NCBI GenBank assembly: GCA_010093605.1
Contig: MU004192.1
Location: forward strand, 1,005,774 to 1,069,773
Direction: 5' to 3'
Length of the DNA stretch: 64,000 nucleotides
Origin: Lophium mytilinum
Lineage: Eukaryota > Ascomycota > Dothideomycetes > Mytilinidiales > Mytilinidiaceae
Below are positions 11,951 to 24,678 of this stretch, piece by piece; within the stretch, counting starts at the first letter, position 1, and every line of letters begins with the position of its first letter. The notes beneath the pieces are model-generated. The model saw only the letters and a list, made by a program, of their open reading frames with translations. It was not told the origin of the DNA and did no database searches. The position numbers and the translations under genes are program-made.

Positions 11951-12044
11951 TCCGTTGTGGTCTAGGGGCTAGGATTTGCCGCTCTCATTGAGAGTTTCTC
12001 ACGAAAGTGCCGGCAAGGCCCGGGTTCGATTCCCGGCGACGGAA
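11951..12044 (+). tRNA. tRNA-Glu (anticodon CTC) with intron
   Basis: The seven-base acceptor stem TCCGTTG pairs with CGACGGA (12037-12043, one G-T wobble) and the discriminator base is A12044. The T arm reads CCGGG-TTCGATT-CCCGG and contains the B box. The D arm lies in GGTCTAGGGGCTAGGA. The anticodon stem TGCCG (11977-11981) pairs with CGGCA (12011-12015) and the loop carries CTC at 11984-11986, decoding GAG. A 22-bp intron (11988-12009) sits one base 3' of the anticodon, the canonical position for tRNA splicing endonuclease. It encodes no CCA, as expected in a eukaryote. A short T-rich tract follows, suitable for pol III termination. Confidence 0.93.
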
Positions 12045-15000
12045 CATTTACTTTTTGCTTTTTTAATACGTTGGGGATGGTGGAGAGCATCACCGGCTGC
12101 TCAGAGTGTGAATGTACCTTTTGGCGTTTTGGTGTCTTGATTAGCAAAGCTTTCGATTAGACGGAGATTGTAGTCCATCTGACGAGAAAGCAGGGTTAGG
12201 GGTTCACACAGTTTCTTTCTTAGGTGATGGAGGGCATCATGCTTCTCTAGATAAATATTCGTGCAAATTCTGAGTAGTATAATTGAACTAGCTCTCATGA
12301 AGAATTTTATAGTAGGGCTTTTGTATATCCTGGTGATTACAATAGAATCCTATCTAGCGTAAAGGGAAACTTGTCGAAAAGGGAGTCTGTCTAGCGAGGT
12401 GAACACATCTTCACAGCTTTAATCCAGAAAGCGAACAAAATCTAGATACGCTTCTGTATCCTCTATGTGTGCTTCCGCCACCCTTTGCCTCTATGAAGAA
12501 CCTAGGGATAGCGAATGGCCTTTGCTGGCCTACCAGAACGAGCATCAACTTTGTCCGGGTACAGTTGTCTTCTAAATCGGCCAATGTATGGGGCACCGAG
12601 AGGGCGGATCTCGACCTCGTTTGGCCTGCGTGAAATGATTACAAACGGTGTAGCATAATCACGGCCCTAACTGCTAGGTGTGTCAATTACCCGTTCTAGC
12701 AACAGGCTCTACATCCCGGATACCTAAAAGGCAACCGTCTAAAAGGACTCAGAGAATAGCAAGAGGCATGGAATCGTTGACAGAGTTAACAGATCGAGAG
12801 TGATTGAAAGCGGCGGTATTGGGGATGTTCTTCCTAATACTGAACCAAGAAGCAGATCTTACCACTATGAGATGTTTTCTTTTGAACATGCTTTTCGAGA
12901 CATACTTTGCGATCGCCAGAATGTGACTCTATAAGTTCCAGATATGGCTTTCAATGCCCATACTGAGACCAAAGAAGGGAAACGAACGACCATGGCGCAG
13001 ATGAGAACAACGAGGTTGAGAAGTCAAGGAGAATAGGAAGCACCGCCTCCACCATCTACTCACCCACAAGCCAACTGCTTTATCATGAAACCCTTGACTC
13101 TCAACACGACTTTCGGCCCCAGGAATCCCCCCACGGTAGCACAACATTACCCCAACCCAAACCTACGAATCCTCCGACCCCACGATGGGTACCTTACCGA
13201 AGCGTTAGTCGGCTCCCGAATCGATCGCCTAAACAGTCGATAGAAGGATCCCGTCCCAGGAACCCAAGGGCTTCCGTGAAGGTTACACATATCCAACACT
13301 CTTCTATGAAGTGACTGTTCGATGTTCGAGTAATGTCCCCCCAGCCTGAATCATCGGCCCTTTCAGCAACAAGGGAGTGAGGCGTTGGCTGACGAGGATC
13401 GGAGAGCTGGGATCAGAAACAGAAAGAGCTTATTCCACTTTCGATATCGAGGTACGAGTATGATGATGTCGTGTGATTTTCATGAGAAATGTTACGGGCG
13501 TACATAGGTCTTCGGATCCGAGATATACGGACGAGGCAATCTGACTGAGCGAAGGAAACATAGACAGATGAAAAAGAACCAGGCTGACGTTGCTGACGCG
13601 CAAACACGATGATTCCAGAACAGCACCTAACAAAAGAAAAAGCACCAGTTCTAGGTACGTACCTCCTCAACCACCGCGCGCCACCCTGCGCCCAATCGCA
13701 TCAAACGTCAGCACTGCGCTCCCCAGCCCCGCGCACATTCCATTCCCCAGCCCATCCTCCATCACCAGCCTCATCCATCAGCGAAAAGGAATTCCTCACC
13801 TATGCATCGACCACCAACCCCCTCCCAGGGGCCCCTCCACCGTCATCAGCAATCCCAATCCCCAGGATCCCGCCACCTGTGCAAATCCCCTCACCATGCT
13901 CCAACCGAGCCCACTCCCCACCCCCCGCCAAGCGCATTCCGAAACACATCCAACACGCCCGATCTGCAGCTACCACTCCTGCGCGGTCCACCGTTATCGT
14001 ACAGTACGCAGCCCCTTGTAAACGTGCATGCGCCTTATTTCGCACGATAGACTTCGTTGGTGGTGATCGGAAGGCTGCAAACGCACGGCGAGGCTATGCT
14101 GCCCACCTCCCCTTAACCCATCATTCAGGCAGTAGACTTCGTTAGCGAGTAGCGTCGGGCACACGAAAGCCAAAATACCCAGCCGCCCGCGAAATCGGCC
14201 TTGCAATCGGCCGGCCGGCCGTACCGTATTCCCACTCGCAACACCTCCACACCTCCTGTGTTGGATTGGTGTGGTGTGGTGTGCTTTTGCAGAAAAACTC
14301 AGCCACAGACCGGTGTTGGTGGAGGCGTTTTTTGCCCGCGATCCCCACACACCTCAGCGCAGCAAATTAGGCTCCAAAACCCCTTTACTTTTGAAAGCTG
14401 ACGGGTGTAATTGGTGCGGTTTTTGGTTACCTACCGTGAGGGCTGATGTGCGGCGTAGTGTGGGTTAGGGAAAGTGGTGAGCAGGTCGGCACGAGGCAGA
14501 TTAGCTGAGGAACAATTACCTGTGCAACAGATGCTGGCGGGCTGTGAAGGTGTTGTGGGATGGCTGCCGCATTGCTGATTATGGACCTGAGTAATGCGTG
14601 CTTATGGTAGGTAGGTGCTTGCTGTTGTGGACCGGTGAGGCGGGCGGGGCGCGAGAGATGCGTGTGATATGCAAAGCTATTGGGCTGCATTGAACGACGG
14701 AGGACTGCGGATGCTTTCGTGTATCCATAGACTACTACAATGCAACAAATAGGCTGTAACTTTGAAATTTTAAAGTATGCCACTCAGCAGGTCAGAAGAC
14801 AAAAAGTGATGGCTGTTGAAGCTTGAGTCCGAAGACCCAGCAGTTGCATTATCCGCAATTCCCGTAGGACGCGGTCCACTATCTAGACAAGAGGTATCCA
14901 ACATCATCATCGGCACGCCGGCCAGCTACCTCCCGGCTCTGCCTGCTTCCCAATACCGATTCCACACATTCATGCAATGAAAAACCAAAATGCAGCAAAA

Positions 15001-15205
15001 TTATGCTCAAATCCCTGCGCCGTCGCAATGCTATGCAAGGTGATACAAAAAGGAAATCTCAAGAGTCGAGACAATTTTAACCCAGCCAGTGGGTTCAAGA
15101 GTCGATCGCTCTTGGTGGTCCCATCCCGCCTTTTCGTGATAGACCAAGGAGACTCGTGTCTATCATGTATGTTGAAGTGACAAATGAAAGAAATGATAGT
15201 GCGGT
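12045..15205. other. Long intergenic region, no supported gene
   Basis: About 3.2 kb between the tRNA and the cyclin gene. It includes a C-rich part (about 13.66-13.99 kb) that opens several overlapping frames, a short GGTGT-type repeat near 14268-14283 and a CGGCCGGCCG palindrome near 14208-14218. The frames have no domain, no consistent splice partners and low-complexity composition, so I do not call a gene. Confidence 0.4.
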
Positions 15206-16327
15206 CTAGTAGGCAGTAGTCGCTTGGCCGCGAGAGTTACCAGCCGCGCCGAAAACGCGGTTGAAGAAGCCACCAGTGGATGTCTTGGCCTTCTTTGCTG
15301 GCTTCTCGTCGTAGCGATCGAGAGGGAGGATGTGGTTGACTTTTAGTGCCGCTGGTGGGTGGATGTGCACCAGCATAGCACCACTGTCCTGGTCGTACCG
15401 TTGAACAAGCGCTTCTCCATGCTCATCATGGACGCTTGAAAGGCTTGACATAGAACTAGCAGTCGAGAGGGCAGAAGAGCTGCGGGTGGGAGGAGATAGT
15501 GATGGAGTCCTGGAAGGAGCACGTGATGATCCAGTGCGAGTTGAGGAAGGTGTGGCGTAAGGACGGAACCGTTGTTGTTGGTCGTGAGCGTACACTGTGA
15601 ATGACCGCTCGGCCTCGTAGGTGGGAAGCTCGAGACGCGAGCGGCTGATGTTCTCCATGGTCAGGTTGTATTGCTGTTGGGCAATCATTTCCTTCTCGCG
15701 TTGAGCAATGCGGGCCTTCTCCGCGAGGCGTGATTGCTTCTCGCGGATGGGGGCCAGGAAGGGCTCAAGGTGGAGGTAAAGATCTTCCGGGTTGATCCTC
15801 AGGTCCCAGTCGAGGAGGAAGAGGAGCTGCTTCTCCATGAGGTTGACTTCGGTGATGGAAAAGCCGAAGTTCTCGAAGCCGCGGACAGCACTGTACCGAG
15901 CCCAGTGCTTGTTCTTGGGCGAAGAGTCGTTCAGGTTCTTAGCAGCCAGGATGAGAGATGCCAAGAAGATGCGGTGGACAGTGCACTTCATGCCCTTGGC
16001 GACAGGAGGAAGGCGAGCTTTGAGACGGCTAAGGTACACGAGCGAGGTCATAAGGGTCGGGACCTGGACATGTGACCTGTCGACGAGGGATGTGATGAAT
16101 GCTTCCACCGATGGCAGGACTGGTTCCCTGAATTGGGTCGAGTGCTGGGGAGGAGTTGCCGGCGGTGTTGGAGGGAGGTTCTTGTTGAGATGGGGAACCT
16201 GCTCGCACCGGATGACCTGGGTGGCCTTCTGGGCGAGGTACGAGATCATGTCGGGGGAAACGTGCTGCTGGACAAAGCAATCCAGAGCAGCCTTGTTCTG
16301 GTCCGCAGTGGAGGCTGGGTAGGCCAT
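15206..16327 (-). CDS. PCL1: Pho85-type cyclin, PclA/Pcl1-Pcl2 family
   Basis: A single-exon frame of 373 residues. Residues ~75-185 are a cyclin box typical of G1/S Pho85 cyclins: [20 protein letters not shown], then [11 protein letters not shown], then the family hallmark [20 protein letters not shown] and NKHWARYS. These resemble yeast Pcl1/Pcl2 and Aspergillus PclA. Such cyclins activate the CDK Pho85 (PhoA/PhoB in filamentous fungi) to link cell-cycle entry, polarity or sporulation with nutrient state. A Gln/Arg-rich helix and a Ser/Thr-Pro-rich tail (~260-320) follow, the latter with several SP/TP pairs that could be CDK targets or degradation signals. The start ATG is the first in frame and directly precedes conserved sequence. 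Which Pcl subgroup it belongs to is not certain. Confidence 0.86.
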   Translation of the reverse strand: MAYPASTADQNKAALDCFVQQHVSPDMISYLAQKATQVIRCEQVPHLNKNLPPTPPATPPQHSTQFREPVLPSVEAFITSLVDRSHVQVPTLMTSLVYLSRLKARLPPVAKGMKCTVHRIFLASLILAAKNLNDSSPKNKHWARYSAVRGFENFGFSITEVNLMEKQLLFLLDWDLRINPEDLYLHLEPFLAPIREKQSRLAEKARIAQREKEMIAQQQYNLTMENISRSRLELPTYEAERSFTVYAHDQQQRFRPYATPSSTRTGSSRAPSRTPSLSPPTRSSSALSTASSMSSLSSVHDEHGEALVQRYDQDSGAMLVHIHPPAALKVNHILPLDRYDEKPAKKAKTSTGGFFNRVFGAAGNSRGQATTAY

Positions 16328-19300
16328 GATGTCGTAGATTGATGGAGGTTGAAGAACGAAGGGGAAGGCGGGCTCTTATGCGGAAGATGCAAAAAGCTCA
16401 CAATAGGAAGTTGCTATTGTTCGGGCTCGTGAATAGGGTCCGTGCGTTCTATTGTCGGCAGGCAGGGAGGGTCGACAATAGGAAGCGGCGCCTGAGGGTT
16501 CTTGTGGCGGCCAGGTGTCTCTTAGTTAAATTAGGCCCAGGTAGGCGGTTTGGATCAACAAGGTTGAAGGATGGATGACAGTAAGCAAGTCCGGGGAGGC
16601 TGTACTTCGGAGGGCTGGGGTCCGCTGAGAGTGGATAAAGCGCTGAAACGTGCGAGATCGGGATAAATTAGATGGCGACTGTCCGACCGGCGGAGAGCTC
16701 AGATATAAAGATTATAGATCGGAAAGATGGTGGAAAAAAGCCTAGTAGGCGGTCTGAGTGATAGGCACGGCCTAGTGGAGCGACTCGGGAAGTTTTGGGG
16801 TGAGGTTGAATACGCCGCGGGCTGTGCCTGGCTGTGTGGGAAAGGGATACGGAGAGGCTGGCTTTCCGCACGCAAGGATAGAAAAAGGAGTTGGGGGTCG
16901 GGACGCGAATGACTTGCACTGGTGGAAGACTGGCTCAGCGGCGGAGCTGCGATACTTATCCTGTGCCCCTTGGGTGCGGTGAGGGCGGCCTTTGGGTGCG
17001 AGGAATGAAGGTGGGGAGCGCGACGAGGGTACGATGCTGGGGAGCCAATCAGTGCGTTGAGGGCGGTGCGGATGGCTTTCTCGCGCGGCAGCCCAAACTG
17101 GAGCCCAGCGGTTGACTGGCTGTCTCGGGTTGGCTACGAATTTCGTGCAGACAGAGGCGTGTTTCACGTCGCCCACCGTCCAGGACCAACTGTCGCCTGA
17201 GGAGGGGCTGTTTAGGGGAGCGTTTGGAGCGGGCTATTTCGAGCAGCCGCCGTGGGCCAACAGAAAGATGCTGCGAGGGGTCTGCGTTTCGAGGGCGAGC
17301 CGTTTCGTTTAGGGCATGCCAGCACTGCAAGGTCGTGCAGACAATGCCAGGAGGTCTTGTGTCGGATTGCGGTAGTGTCGTGTTCGAGGACGGTTCTGGT
17401 GGTGCTGTTACACTCTGCACGTCGGAGTCATCCAGACTAATATGTAGTAGCTAGTGCCGTGACGGTGGCTGGCGAGACTCGAGATTTGCAGCACGCTGGC
17501 TGGTCGTGATATCTTGAGGCGGACGGCGGTGGAGAGTGATGAATGACAACAGGCCACGACTGCTGCTTGATATAATGATCCCGCCATCTTCTGCCACCAC
17601 CAAGCCTGGCAAACCCTGCGGACTTCGCCAGCTGCCAGTGACGACTGCCGATTGCTTGGTCAAGGGACCTGCCGGCTGGTCGGATGGGCTGGAGAGTGCG
17701 TGTGTGGATGGCGATGAGGAATCTTGCTGGGCCCAGCCACCTGCGTCGCCATCTCCAGCCTCCGGTGCAGCGACCGAGGCCCAGATGCCAGGCCGCGACA
17801 GGCATAGCGCGAGAGGGTGTGGCTGGCCGAGAGGACTTTGGGCAGGGCGATGCGGAGGGCTGCCAAGGTTGGTGCACATTTTGCCTTCGGAGGACGCGCG
17901 TGGGTGGTGTGGAGGAGCTGATTTTGGGCAAGCCGACGCTGCTCAACCGAGGAAAATCCGGGATACTGTGCCACATTTTGTGGCTGAGTGGTGCCAAGCC
18001 GGCAGCCCTCACCACCACGTCCAGTAGCATCGTGGCCATCACCACTCCATCGCCAATCACCGCCCGCAGCATCCCAGTCGGCTAGCCGGCAATGTCGGGG
18101 GGAGGTCGCCGTCGTCCAGCAGTCGGGTTCGGCACGTTGCCATTGGCTGCTGATCAGCAAACAAATGTTTCAACGCCAGATGAACAACCACGCCCCGTGG
18201 GCCACGACGAACCACGCGGACTCAGCTCGAGGCTTCCTGATCATCGCGAGGCTGGCGCATCCCGGCACCGTAATTCATGCGTTCGCCGCGAGACCCAATA
18301 GATGACGCAGCCCTTCTGTAGACTCAGAGCCACTCACTGGGTGGCGTGGTGAGTTTGCTGGACGTTCAAGACGACGAGTTTCAACCACCCTCCACTGCAG
18401 CTTCACCAAGCGCTGCACTGCCTCAACTCACCCTCAGTGTCCAATTCTGTAGCGTCGAATCGTCCTCTAGGGCCTCAACGTCGGTCTTCCGGAGAGATCG
18501 ATTTCGACCTTCTGGAAGCTCATGAGACACCTCCAGATCGCTGCGATCAGAGACATTGCGCCCGGCGCTCTAGTCACGTTGCAAGTATTTCGGACTCGCC
18601 GTAGCGCCCAGTTGGTCATTCGCCTACCCGCTTGGGATTCTCCCAGGCGCCTGAACAAGTTACACCCGCTCCCGTCCGTGGCTCGTCCTCATGCCCTTCA
18701 TCTCCAGATCTCATCTTGCACCCGCAAATAGCCCTGCGAGCGAGTCGCCCGCTTGAGGCTCTGTGCGCGCAAGCATTGCGCAACCTTGACGCCGCACCCG
18801 CACAGACGAATCGACCTGAATTAGACAACCGCCCACCAAAGCGCTCGTACTACGCCAATTGCGGCGCGATCATGGTATTTTCTACAAGGTGGATACTTGA
18901 CGAACTGCCAAGTCGAGTTCCAGATATCGTGGTTCAGGGCCGCGATTTCCGGACCGTAGTTTCATGCTTCACGGACAGCCTTCTCCCCAAGTCACCCCAC
19001 AGTAAGCCTGTGGGCGCGTCGCCGTGTTGTTTCAAACACAACGTTTATACTACCGCTCTAGAGGGCCACCGTTGTTGACGCTTAGCTTGGCCCCATAACC
19101 ATATCCTTCCTTCAGATGTCTCTTTTCACGAGCATTGTGGCGGAGTCGTTCCATATTCGTCACCCCAGAGGACTTGGCGTCGCAAGTTGCAAACTTTCAC
19201 CAAATGAAATGCAACATGTTGGTGGCGTCCATGCCCAACTTGTCCCTGTTGTTACTGTTAACGCTCGGGACCTGGCGGTTCCGGATTTTCTCAAGCACTG

Positions 19301-21272
19301 CCTTCCGGTCTACGACATGCTTCAGCGCTACAAGAAGCGGCGCAGTCCCTTCATGTTGCGCACTTTCCAACATTTTCACTCCTCCAGATTGGTGGCTTTC
19401 GATCTAGACATCACCAACCGCCCCTGCGTTCATCCTTACTGTTCAAGCCTCGCCACAGAGCCAGGGTTACTCAATGTTTAGCCATGCCGCTTAATCTCCG
19501 ATCAGAATAATCCTGTGCGCACTGCATTCCGCCCCACGGGCTGTTTAGGTCTGCCTAAACAGCGAGTAACCCGTGGGGCGAATGCTCAAAAATCTTGACT
19601 TCACAAAGTCTCGCCACTTAGATCGGACGACTCGAGCACAGGTAAGTTTTCCTCCCGTAGGGTCCTACGAGTGCTTCGCCGCATTTTATCCCGCCGTTAA
19701 ACAGCAGTCGAGCGATCGCTACGATGCCTTCTTTTCACAAGGAGATTTTATCAAGAGTAGTTCTATAAAGAGACAATGTCATGTAGTATTCGTTTACGTC
19801 TTGAAGCCGATCTAGTACAAGGGTGCCTTCGCCCTCCCTACCGTTGTTTCGTCCCTTCAATATTCCCATATTATTACAGCAAGATATGACACCGAGGACC
19901 GCAGAGTAGATTACATTATAATAGACTATTCATCTTTCTACCTACGATCGCTATCTCGAAATGCCCCATTGGTTAAGTGTAGAGATGTCTCACTCTTCGT
20001 ATAGATGCTACTCGGCATACCGCTTCCAGATAGTCGCAAAGCATATCCCACACATCTCCAACTCCGCAACTGAGACGCAGGACTCCACACCTGTAAGGTC
20101 ATCAAGCAATACGTAGCGCAAATCCACCAAAAAAGGAAACTCATCACATGGTCGTTTGAATAAGTGAGACATACTTCGCAGGGCTAAGAGCTCATGACCA
20201 TGCTAACCTCCGGAGTCCCCACCACATGACACAGCACAACTCACAGAACCACAGCGGCAGATCATCTGACCGCCTCTCTGTTATTGTGACTTTTTCCGAG
20301 ATCTGCTAGAGCGTGGAGCTATAGCCGCTAATGATGACCCTTGCGGTCGATTGCCGGCTAATAGTGACAAGGGTGGAGGGGGCAGGTCGGGGTGTCGGTG
20401 GTGAGTCGCCGACTCCGCTACCTTACTTCTGAGTATTATCGCCAACTGGGAGTCGTCAGTGTGTTGAATCTCCGTTGCTGATCTTGATGCGATGATGCGT
20501 CTGGGCCGGCGTCGGATGCGTGGCTGAAGAGGGCGGTTTTGGAGGGGAGTTTCCGTCGCTGAAGGGAGGCTTCACCGCTGGTTTGGAAGGGAGAATCTAC
20601 GGGAAAGGGTTCCGTGAGGAGTTGGCAGTTCCGCTGTAGCCGGTAGATGTCCGTTGAGTTGTTGGAAGTACCTAGGACTTTGGAGCTTATGAAACGGGTC
20701 TGCTCGTTCGCGAGAGATGGCATGCTTGTGCTCACTCGGGCGTATAGAATTGATGGACATTGCGTTCATCGAGCATGCTCTGTGGATGATTCAGTAGTAT
20801 CTTCAAAGAGTAAGTAGGTTTTGAAGGTAAAGCGGCCATCTTCTTATGCTCTGTCGCACTAGTTTCTCGCATTGTCGTACGTCGTGAATTAGATATATTT
20901 TCACCATCAACACAGCGTCCATGCTTTTCAGTCCACATATAGGTCGTAATGAGAATGTTCTGTTGAGTCGTAGGACACCAGAGTTAAGTAGCAGTAAGAT
21001 GGAAAAGCTACCAAGACCAGATGTGGGCCACAAGCTGTTGTAGTGATCTGATGAGGAAGGTAGCTATTCCACAGAAGGAAGACGGATATACACAAGATGC
21101 TGAGTAAGCTTGCCAGAGAGGAAGGGGCCCGACAGCGTGGCAGTGGCTGTTCAAAGTAGGTATGTGATAGGTCGATTGAGGCAAGGCTGAAACTCAGCCT
21201 GCCTTGTCATCCCACTGGGTTCTTCAGGCAGCCGCTGGTCCTCTGCCTCCATCACCCTACACTTCTACACGC
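16328..21272. other. Five-kilobase gene-poor region
   Basis: This lies between the divergently oriented PclA-type cyclin and HET genes. The first ~3 kb is GC-rich and opens many overlapping frames on both strands, several only with TTG or GTG starts and none resembling a known protein. From ~19.5 kb it becomes more AT-rich and holds a perfect-armed hairpin (listed separately). Long 5' untranslated regions or non-coding transcripts are possible. No transposase, terminal-repeat pair or further tRNA was seen. Confidence 0.4.
19524..19585. repeat. Inverted repeat forming a long hairpin
   Basis: The outer arms GCATTC(C)GCCCCACGGG (19524-19540) and CCCGTGGGGCGAATGC (19570-19585) are complementary except for one extra C. 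The inner arms CTGTTTAGG (19541-19549) and CCTAAACAG (19554-19562) are also perfectly complementary around a TCTG loop. Between the inner and outer right arms sit seven unpaired bases (CGAGTAA). About 25 base pairs could form. It lies in a gene-free stretch, so it might be a solitary miniature element, a structured RNA or a recombination relic. Confidence 0.8.
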
Positions 21273-21353
21273 ATGAAGACGCGGTTGACTCCTCAATCCC
21301 GCGGTGTGAACTATCAGACTCACCATCCTACTACATGCACGACTTCGCGGCTC

Positions 21354-23249
21354 ATGGAATCCGAACCCTCCCGATACACGGATCTTGATCCGCACGGTCG
21401 CCAAATCAGGCTTGTGCACCTATTGCCTGGGACGAAAGATGATCCGATCAAGTGCATACTGCAACTGGTTTCCTTGGATGACAAACCTGTATATCAAACC
21501 TTGTCATATGTGTGGGGAGACAAAGATATCACCGCCAACATTCAACTCGATGCGAAGCCTTTTGCGGTGACCACCAATCTACACGCCGCATTGCGACGAC
21601 TCCGCCAGAAATCGGAAGCCCGTATTATATGGATAGATGCTTTGAGTATCGACCAATCTAGCCCCGACGAAAGAACTCATCAAGTCGGGCTCATGGGCAC
21701 GATTTATGAGCAATGTGAAGAAGTCCTCATGTGGCTTGGTGACCGAAACACGGAGTCAGAAGGACCATGGATGACAGTCGAAGATGCACCGGCTCGGCCT
21801 TGGTCTGACTACGAGACCGGTCCTTCCTGGGGCTTCCTCGAGCACTTTGTCCCAGCTTTCGACAGTGACTTGACCGCATTCGTCATCGTCTATATGATGT
21901 CCTGCATGGACCATGTCCGAGACCTTCCATTCTTGACCCAGCGCGCCGGAAATCACTTGAGTGTCTCCAACGATTATGTCAATGGTTTCAAATGTCTCGA
22001 CGCTTTCCTCGATCTCCCTTACTGGTCCCGAATCTGGGTTGTCCAGGAAATGATACTTCCTCCGAGAGCCACGGTAGTCTACGGATCCGTCGTTTTACCT
22101 TGGCAGATGTTTGCTGATGCTGAAAGGCGATACGGAGAGCATCGGGACACTTGCTGTAGGACAGAAGTGGATAGGTTAATCATCGCAAAACTTCGCGACG
22201 CCGTGTTGAGCATAGAGCAAATTAGAAGCCGGCGCCGCAAAGAGCCTAGTTTCGACTTAGCGCACGTTGCCATTTCGTTTATTCATCTTGCCGCTACAGA
22301 TCCTCGAGATAAAATATACGCGTTACTAGGTTTAGTTGATGATGGATTCAGGACTCAGTCCGATTACACCATCTCAACCCATGAAGCCTACGAAAAAGTC
22401 ACGCTGGACATCATCTTCAGTACGAAAAGCCTACGCTCTCTGGCCTCGAACTCTATTCGCCCGTTAGATTTCCCATCGTGGGTTTGTGTGTGGAATACCC
22501 TCCCCCCCGGTCACATCAGGTATGACGATGACAAACTACGATATGATACGTGTCTTTATTACAACGCATCGGCCAGCAAGGCAATTACAGCGTTGTACCT
22601 CTCGAGTTCTAGGTTACTAGTAGCAGGCACCCATGTCGATATTGCCATTTGGGCTGGAGACGCTTGCCAGTCGTTAGAATCAACCTGGACGGAGGTAACT
22701 CGAGCTATACCTTCTGGAGAAGAGCTTTTGGATTTTGCAGGCCTCAAGGAAGGTCTTGAGCAGGCGTACGAGGGCGGCGGAAGTTGGGGCGATGCATATT
22801 GGAGGACCCTTTGCGCAGATGTGTGGTTGCTTCGGAAGGTTGGGGAAACCTGGAGGAGAACGTTACCGGAAGACAAACGTAAATTCGAATACGAGGGAGA
22901 TGACTTCATTCAAATCGGAGGCATGAAGTGTGACCCAGAGGTCGCTCACGCTATCGACTTAGTTACGTCAAACCGGCGCTTTTTCATTACAAGAACTGGA
23001 TATCTGGGCCTTGGGCCGGAAGACATGGAGGTGGGGGACAGCGTGTATGTCATAAATGGCAGCAACGTCCCGCTTGTGCTCCGAGAAGAAGTTCCTCATT
23101 TCAGAGATGAAAGCAATCGTACGAAGGAGAACACTACGGATCCTACGTATCCGCATTTTCGCTTGATTGGACAATGCTATGTACATGGTATAATGGACGG
23201 AGAAGCTTGTCAAGATGCAGAAAAGGATATAGAATTGGTTCTATGCTAA
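21354..23249 (+). CDS. HET-domain (heterokaryon incompatibility) protein
   Basis: A single-exon frame of 631 residues from the ATG at 21354; an alternative in-frame ATG lies at 21273. I chose the later one because it gives the usual short leader before IRLVHLLPG. The HET domain spans roughly residues 20-170 and has the typical blocks YQTLSYVWGD, ALRRLRQ, IIWIDALSIDQ and the IYEQCEEVLMWLGD block. The C-terminal region ends with the block often seen in these proteins (GYLGLGPEDMEVGD, RLIGQCYVHGIMDGEA). HET proteins of ascomycetes trigger cell death when genetically different hyphae fuse and may act in immunity-like sensing; the partner of this one is unknown. No NACHT, WD40 or TIR-like extension is present. 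The frame is intact. Confidence 0.9.
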   Translation: MESEPSRYTDLDPHGRQIRLVHLLPGTKDDPIKCILQLVSLDDKPVYQTLSYVWGDKDITANIQLDAKPFAVTTNLHAALRRLRQKSEARIIWIDALSIDQSSPDERTHQVGLMGTIYEQCEEVLMWLGDRNTESEGPWMTVEDAPARPWSDYETGPSWGFLEHFVPAFDSDLTAFVIVYMMSCMDHVRDLPFLTQRAGNHLSVSNDYVNGFKCLDAFLDLPYWSRIWVVQEMILPPRATVVYGSVVLPWQMFADAERRYGEHRDTCCRTEVDRLIIAKLRDAVLSIEQIRSRRRKEPSFDLAHVAISFIHLAATDPRDKIYALLGLVDDGFRTQSDYTISTHEAYEKVTLDIIFSTKSLRSLASNSIRPLDFPSWVCVWNTLPPGHIRYDDDKLRYDTCLYYNASASKAITALYLSSSRLLVAGTHVDIAIWAGDACQSLESTWTEVTRAIPSGEELLDFAGLKEGLEQAYEGGGSWGDAYWRTLCADVWLLRKVGETWRRTLPEDKRKFEYEGDDFIQIGGMKCDPEVAHAIDLVTSNRRFFITRTGYLGLGPEDMEVGDSVYVINGSNVPLVLREEVPHFRDESNRTKENTTDPTYPHFRLIGQCYVHGIMDGEACQDAEKDIELVLC

Positions 23250-24678
23250 TCTCGAATACGACCAGCTCAGGTGATATGGAAGAGGAGCTGGAAAATGATG
23301 GGATTCTGGACATCTATACAAGTTCCGACTGGATTTCAGCATCTCAACGAGTGGGTTAGACTTTGTTCCCCGATCTTTCAATTCGGCTAAGAAAGGAATA
23401 AAATCACTTTTGAACGGCGTATTCAAAACTTATCATTGACGTGCAGGAACGAGCTGGCCAAATTAGAAGGGTCTGCTCGACCGTTTGGACAAGCACCGGG
23501 CGATCTGTGGCCACCTCGTCGAAACGCTCTCAAAGCGTAGGGAATCATGCCCACCAAATCCAGCCTCAAAATCAGGGTATAGCGTCTAGTTATACTGGTA
23601 GATCTCCCGAAGGTTTCCGAATAGCTCACCAAAACATTGTTTATCATGTCAGGAACTGACTTATCTAACTCAGAGCACCTTTGCCTATATCAGCGCTCCA
23701 TCGTAAGACGTCTAACTTACTTCCCGGACCATCAGTTTCCAATATGTAAACAATGAAAGCACCTCAATTGAAACACCTCCAATAGCTCAGACTCACTCCT
23801 TCAAACCATCCCATGGCTACAACTTAGTCACTACCATAACTTGCACCCTTGCGCTACTACGAAGCTGAAGAGCTACTGTGCCTTTGGATAGACAACTGGG
23901 AGCAAGTGGGTATCTCTCCGTAGCGAGCTATTGACAGCATGAGCTCTCAACTCCAACCTGTTCATTTCCTACTGATGAGATATTGCCGCAAAACTTCTAC
24001 ACAGCTCGCTTGAATCACACAGGAGAGATCTTCAAGTAAGAGAAACGAGAGCGCGGTGCCTACCCGCAGAGCTAGCCTATATATCGGCACAAAGAGGGCA
24101 CCTCTTGGGTGCTTTTGGTGGAAGATTGGCACTCGTAGGGCACGCTTCGGGTACTGAATGTGGAACCTGTAACCCCTATGCGTAGTCAGAAATACTGCTT
24201 CTTCTCTTCTTGTTAACACTCCTAATTCTAGGACCGAAAGAGTCACTTTCTTCCTTCTTGTAGAATGTTCCACTACAAGCAACCATGTGGTGCCCGATAT
24301 TGACGCGTTGTAAACGGCGCTGTGTGGGCGTGCGGTCTGGAAGGTTTAGAAACACCTGTTCTACGGGAGACACCCTATGGCATCAAGAGACCAATTGCCC
24401 AAATCATGAATACCTAACTTCTCATTCGACACTCTAATCAGTGCCATGAGCACACCCTGTCACTGTCGTGTTATAGTAAAGAAGTAACCCGAGTTGGAGA
24501 GTACTAGCTTCAGATATAGAACCCGAAGTCACTCCTAGATTCACAACATCAAGACGCCGAAGTGATAGATCAGCAATAATCATCCATTCATCTTGACAGG
24601 CTACCAAAACGCCCCTAATCCCACCTCCCCATAAAACTCCCAGGATATCAAAAAACGCCCTATCCCAAATCACACAGG
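23250..24678. other. Convergent intergenic region
   Basis: This lies between the 3' ends of the HET gene and mrc1. It contains only short frames with no family resemblance. No repeat or RNA gene was recognised. Confidence 0.45.

Noticed and set aside
13590-14145. Overlapping plus-strand frames of 143 and 178 codons
   Set aside because: C-rich low-complexity translation, several frames open at once, no domain and no consistent splice partners.
17437-18160. Several frames on both strands up to 211 codons
   Set aside because: All six frames are partly open because of GC-rich composition; none has coding character or a recognisable motif.
18632-19481. Plus-strand frames of 148 and 121 codons
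   Set aside because: The first begins only at TTG, there is no family resemblance, and no intron joins them convincingly.
23962-24373. Possible transposon relic with repeated GGCAC-type words
   Set aside because: No terminal repeats, target duplications or transposase-like sequence could be seen.
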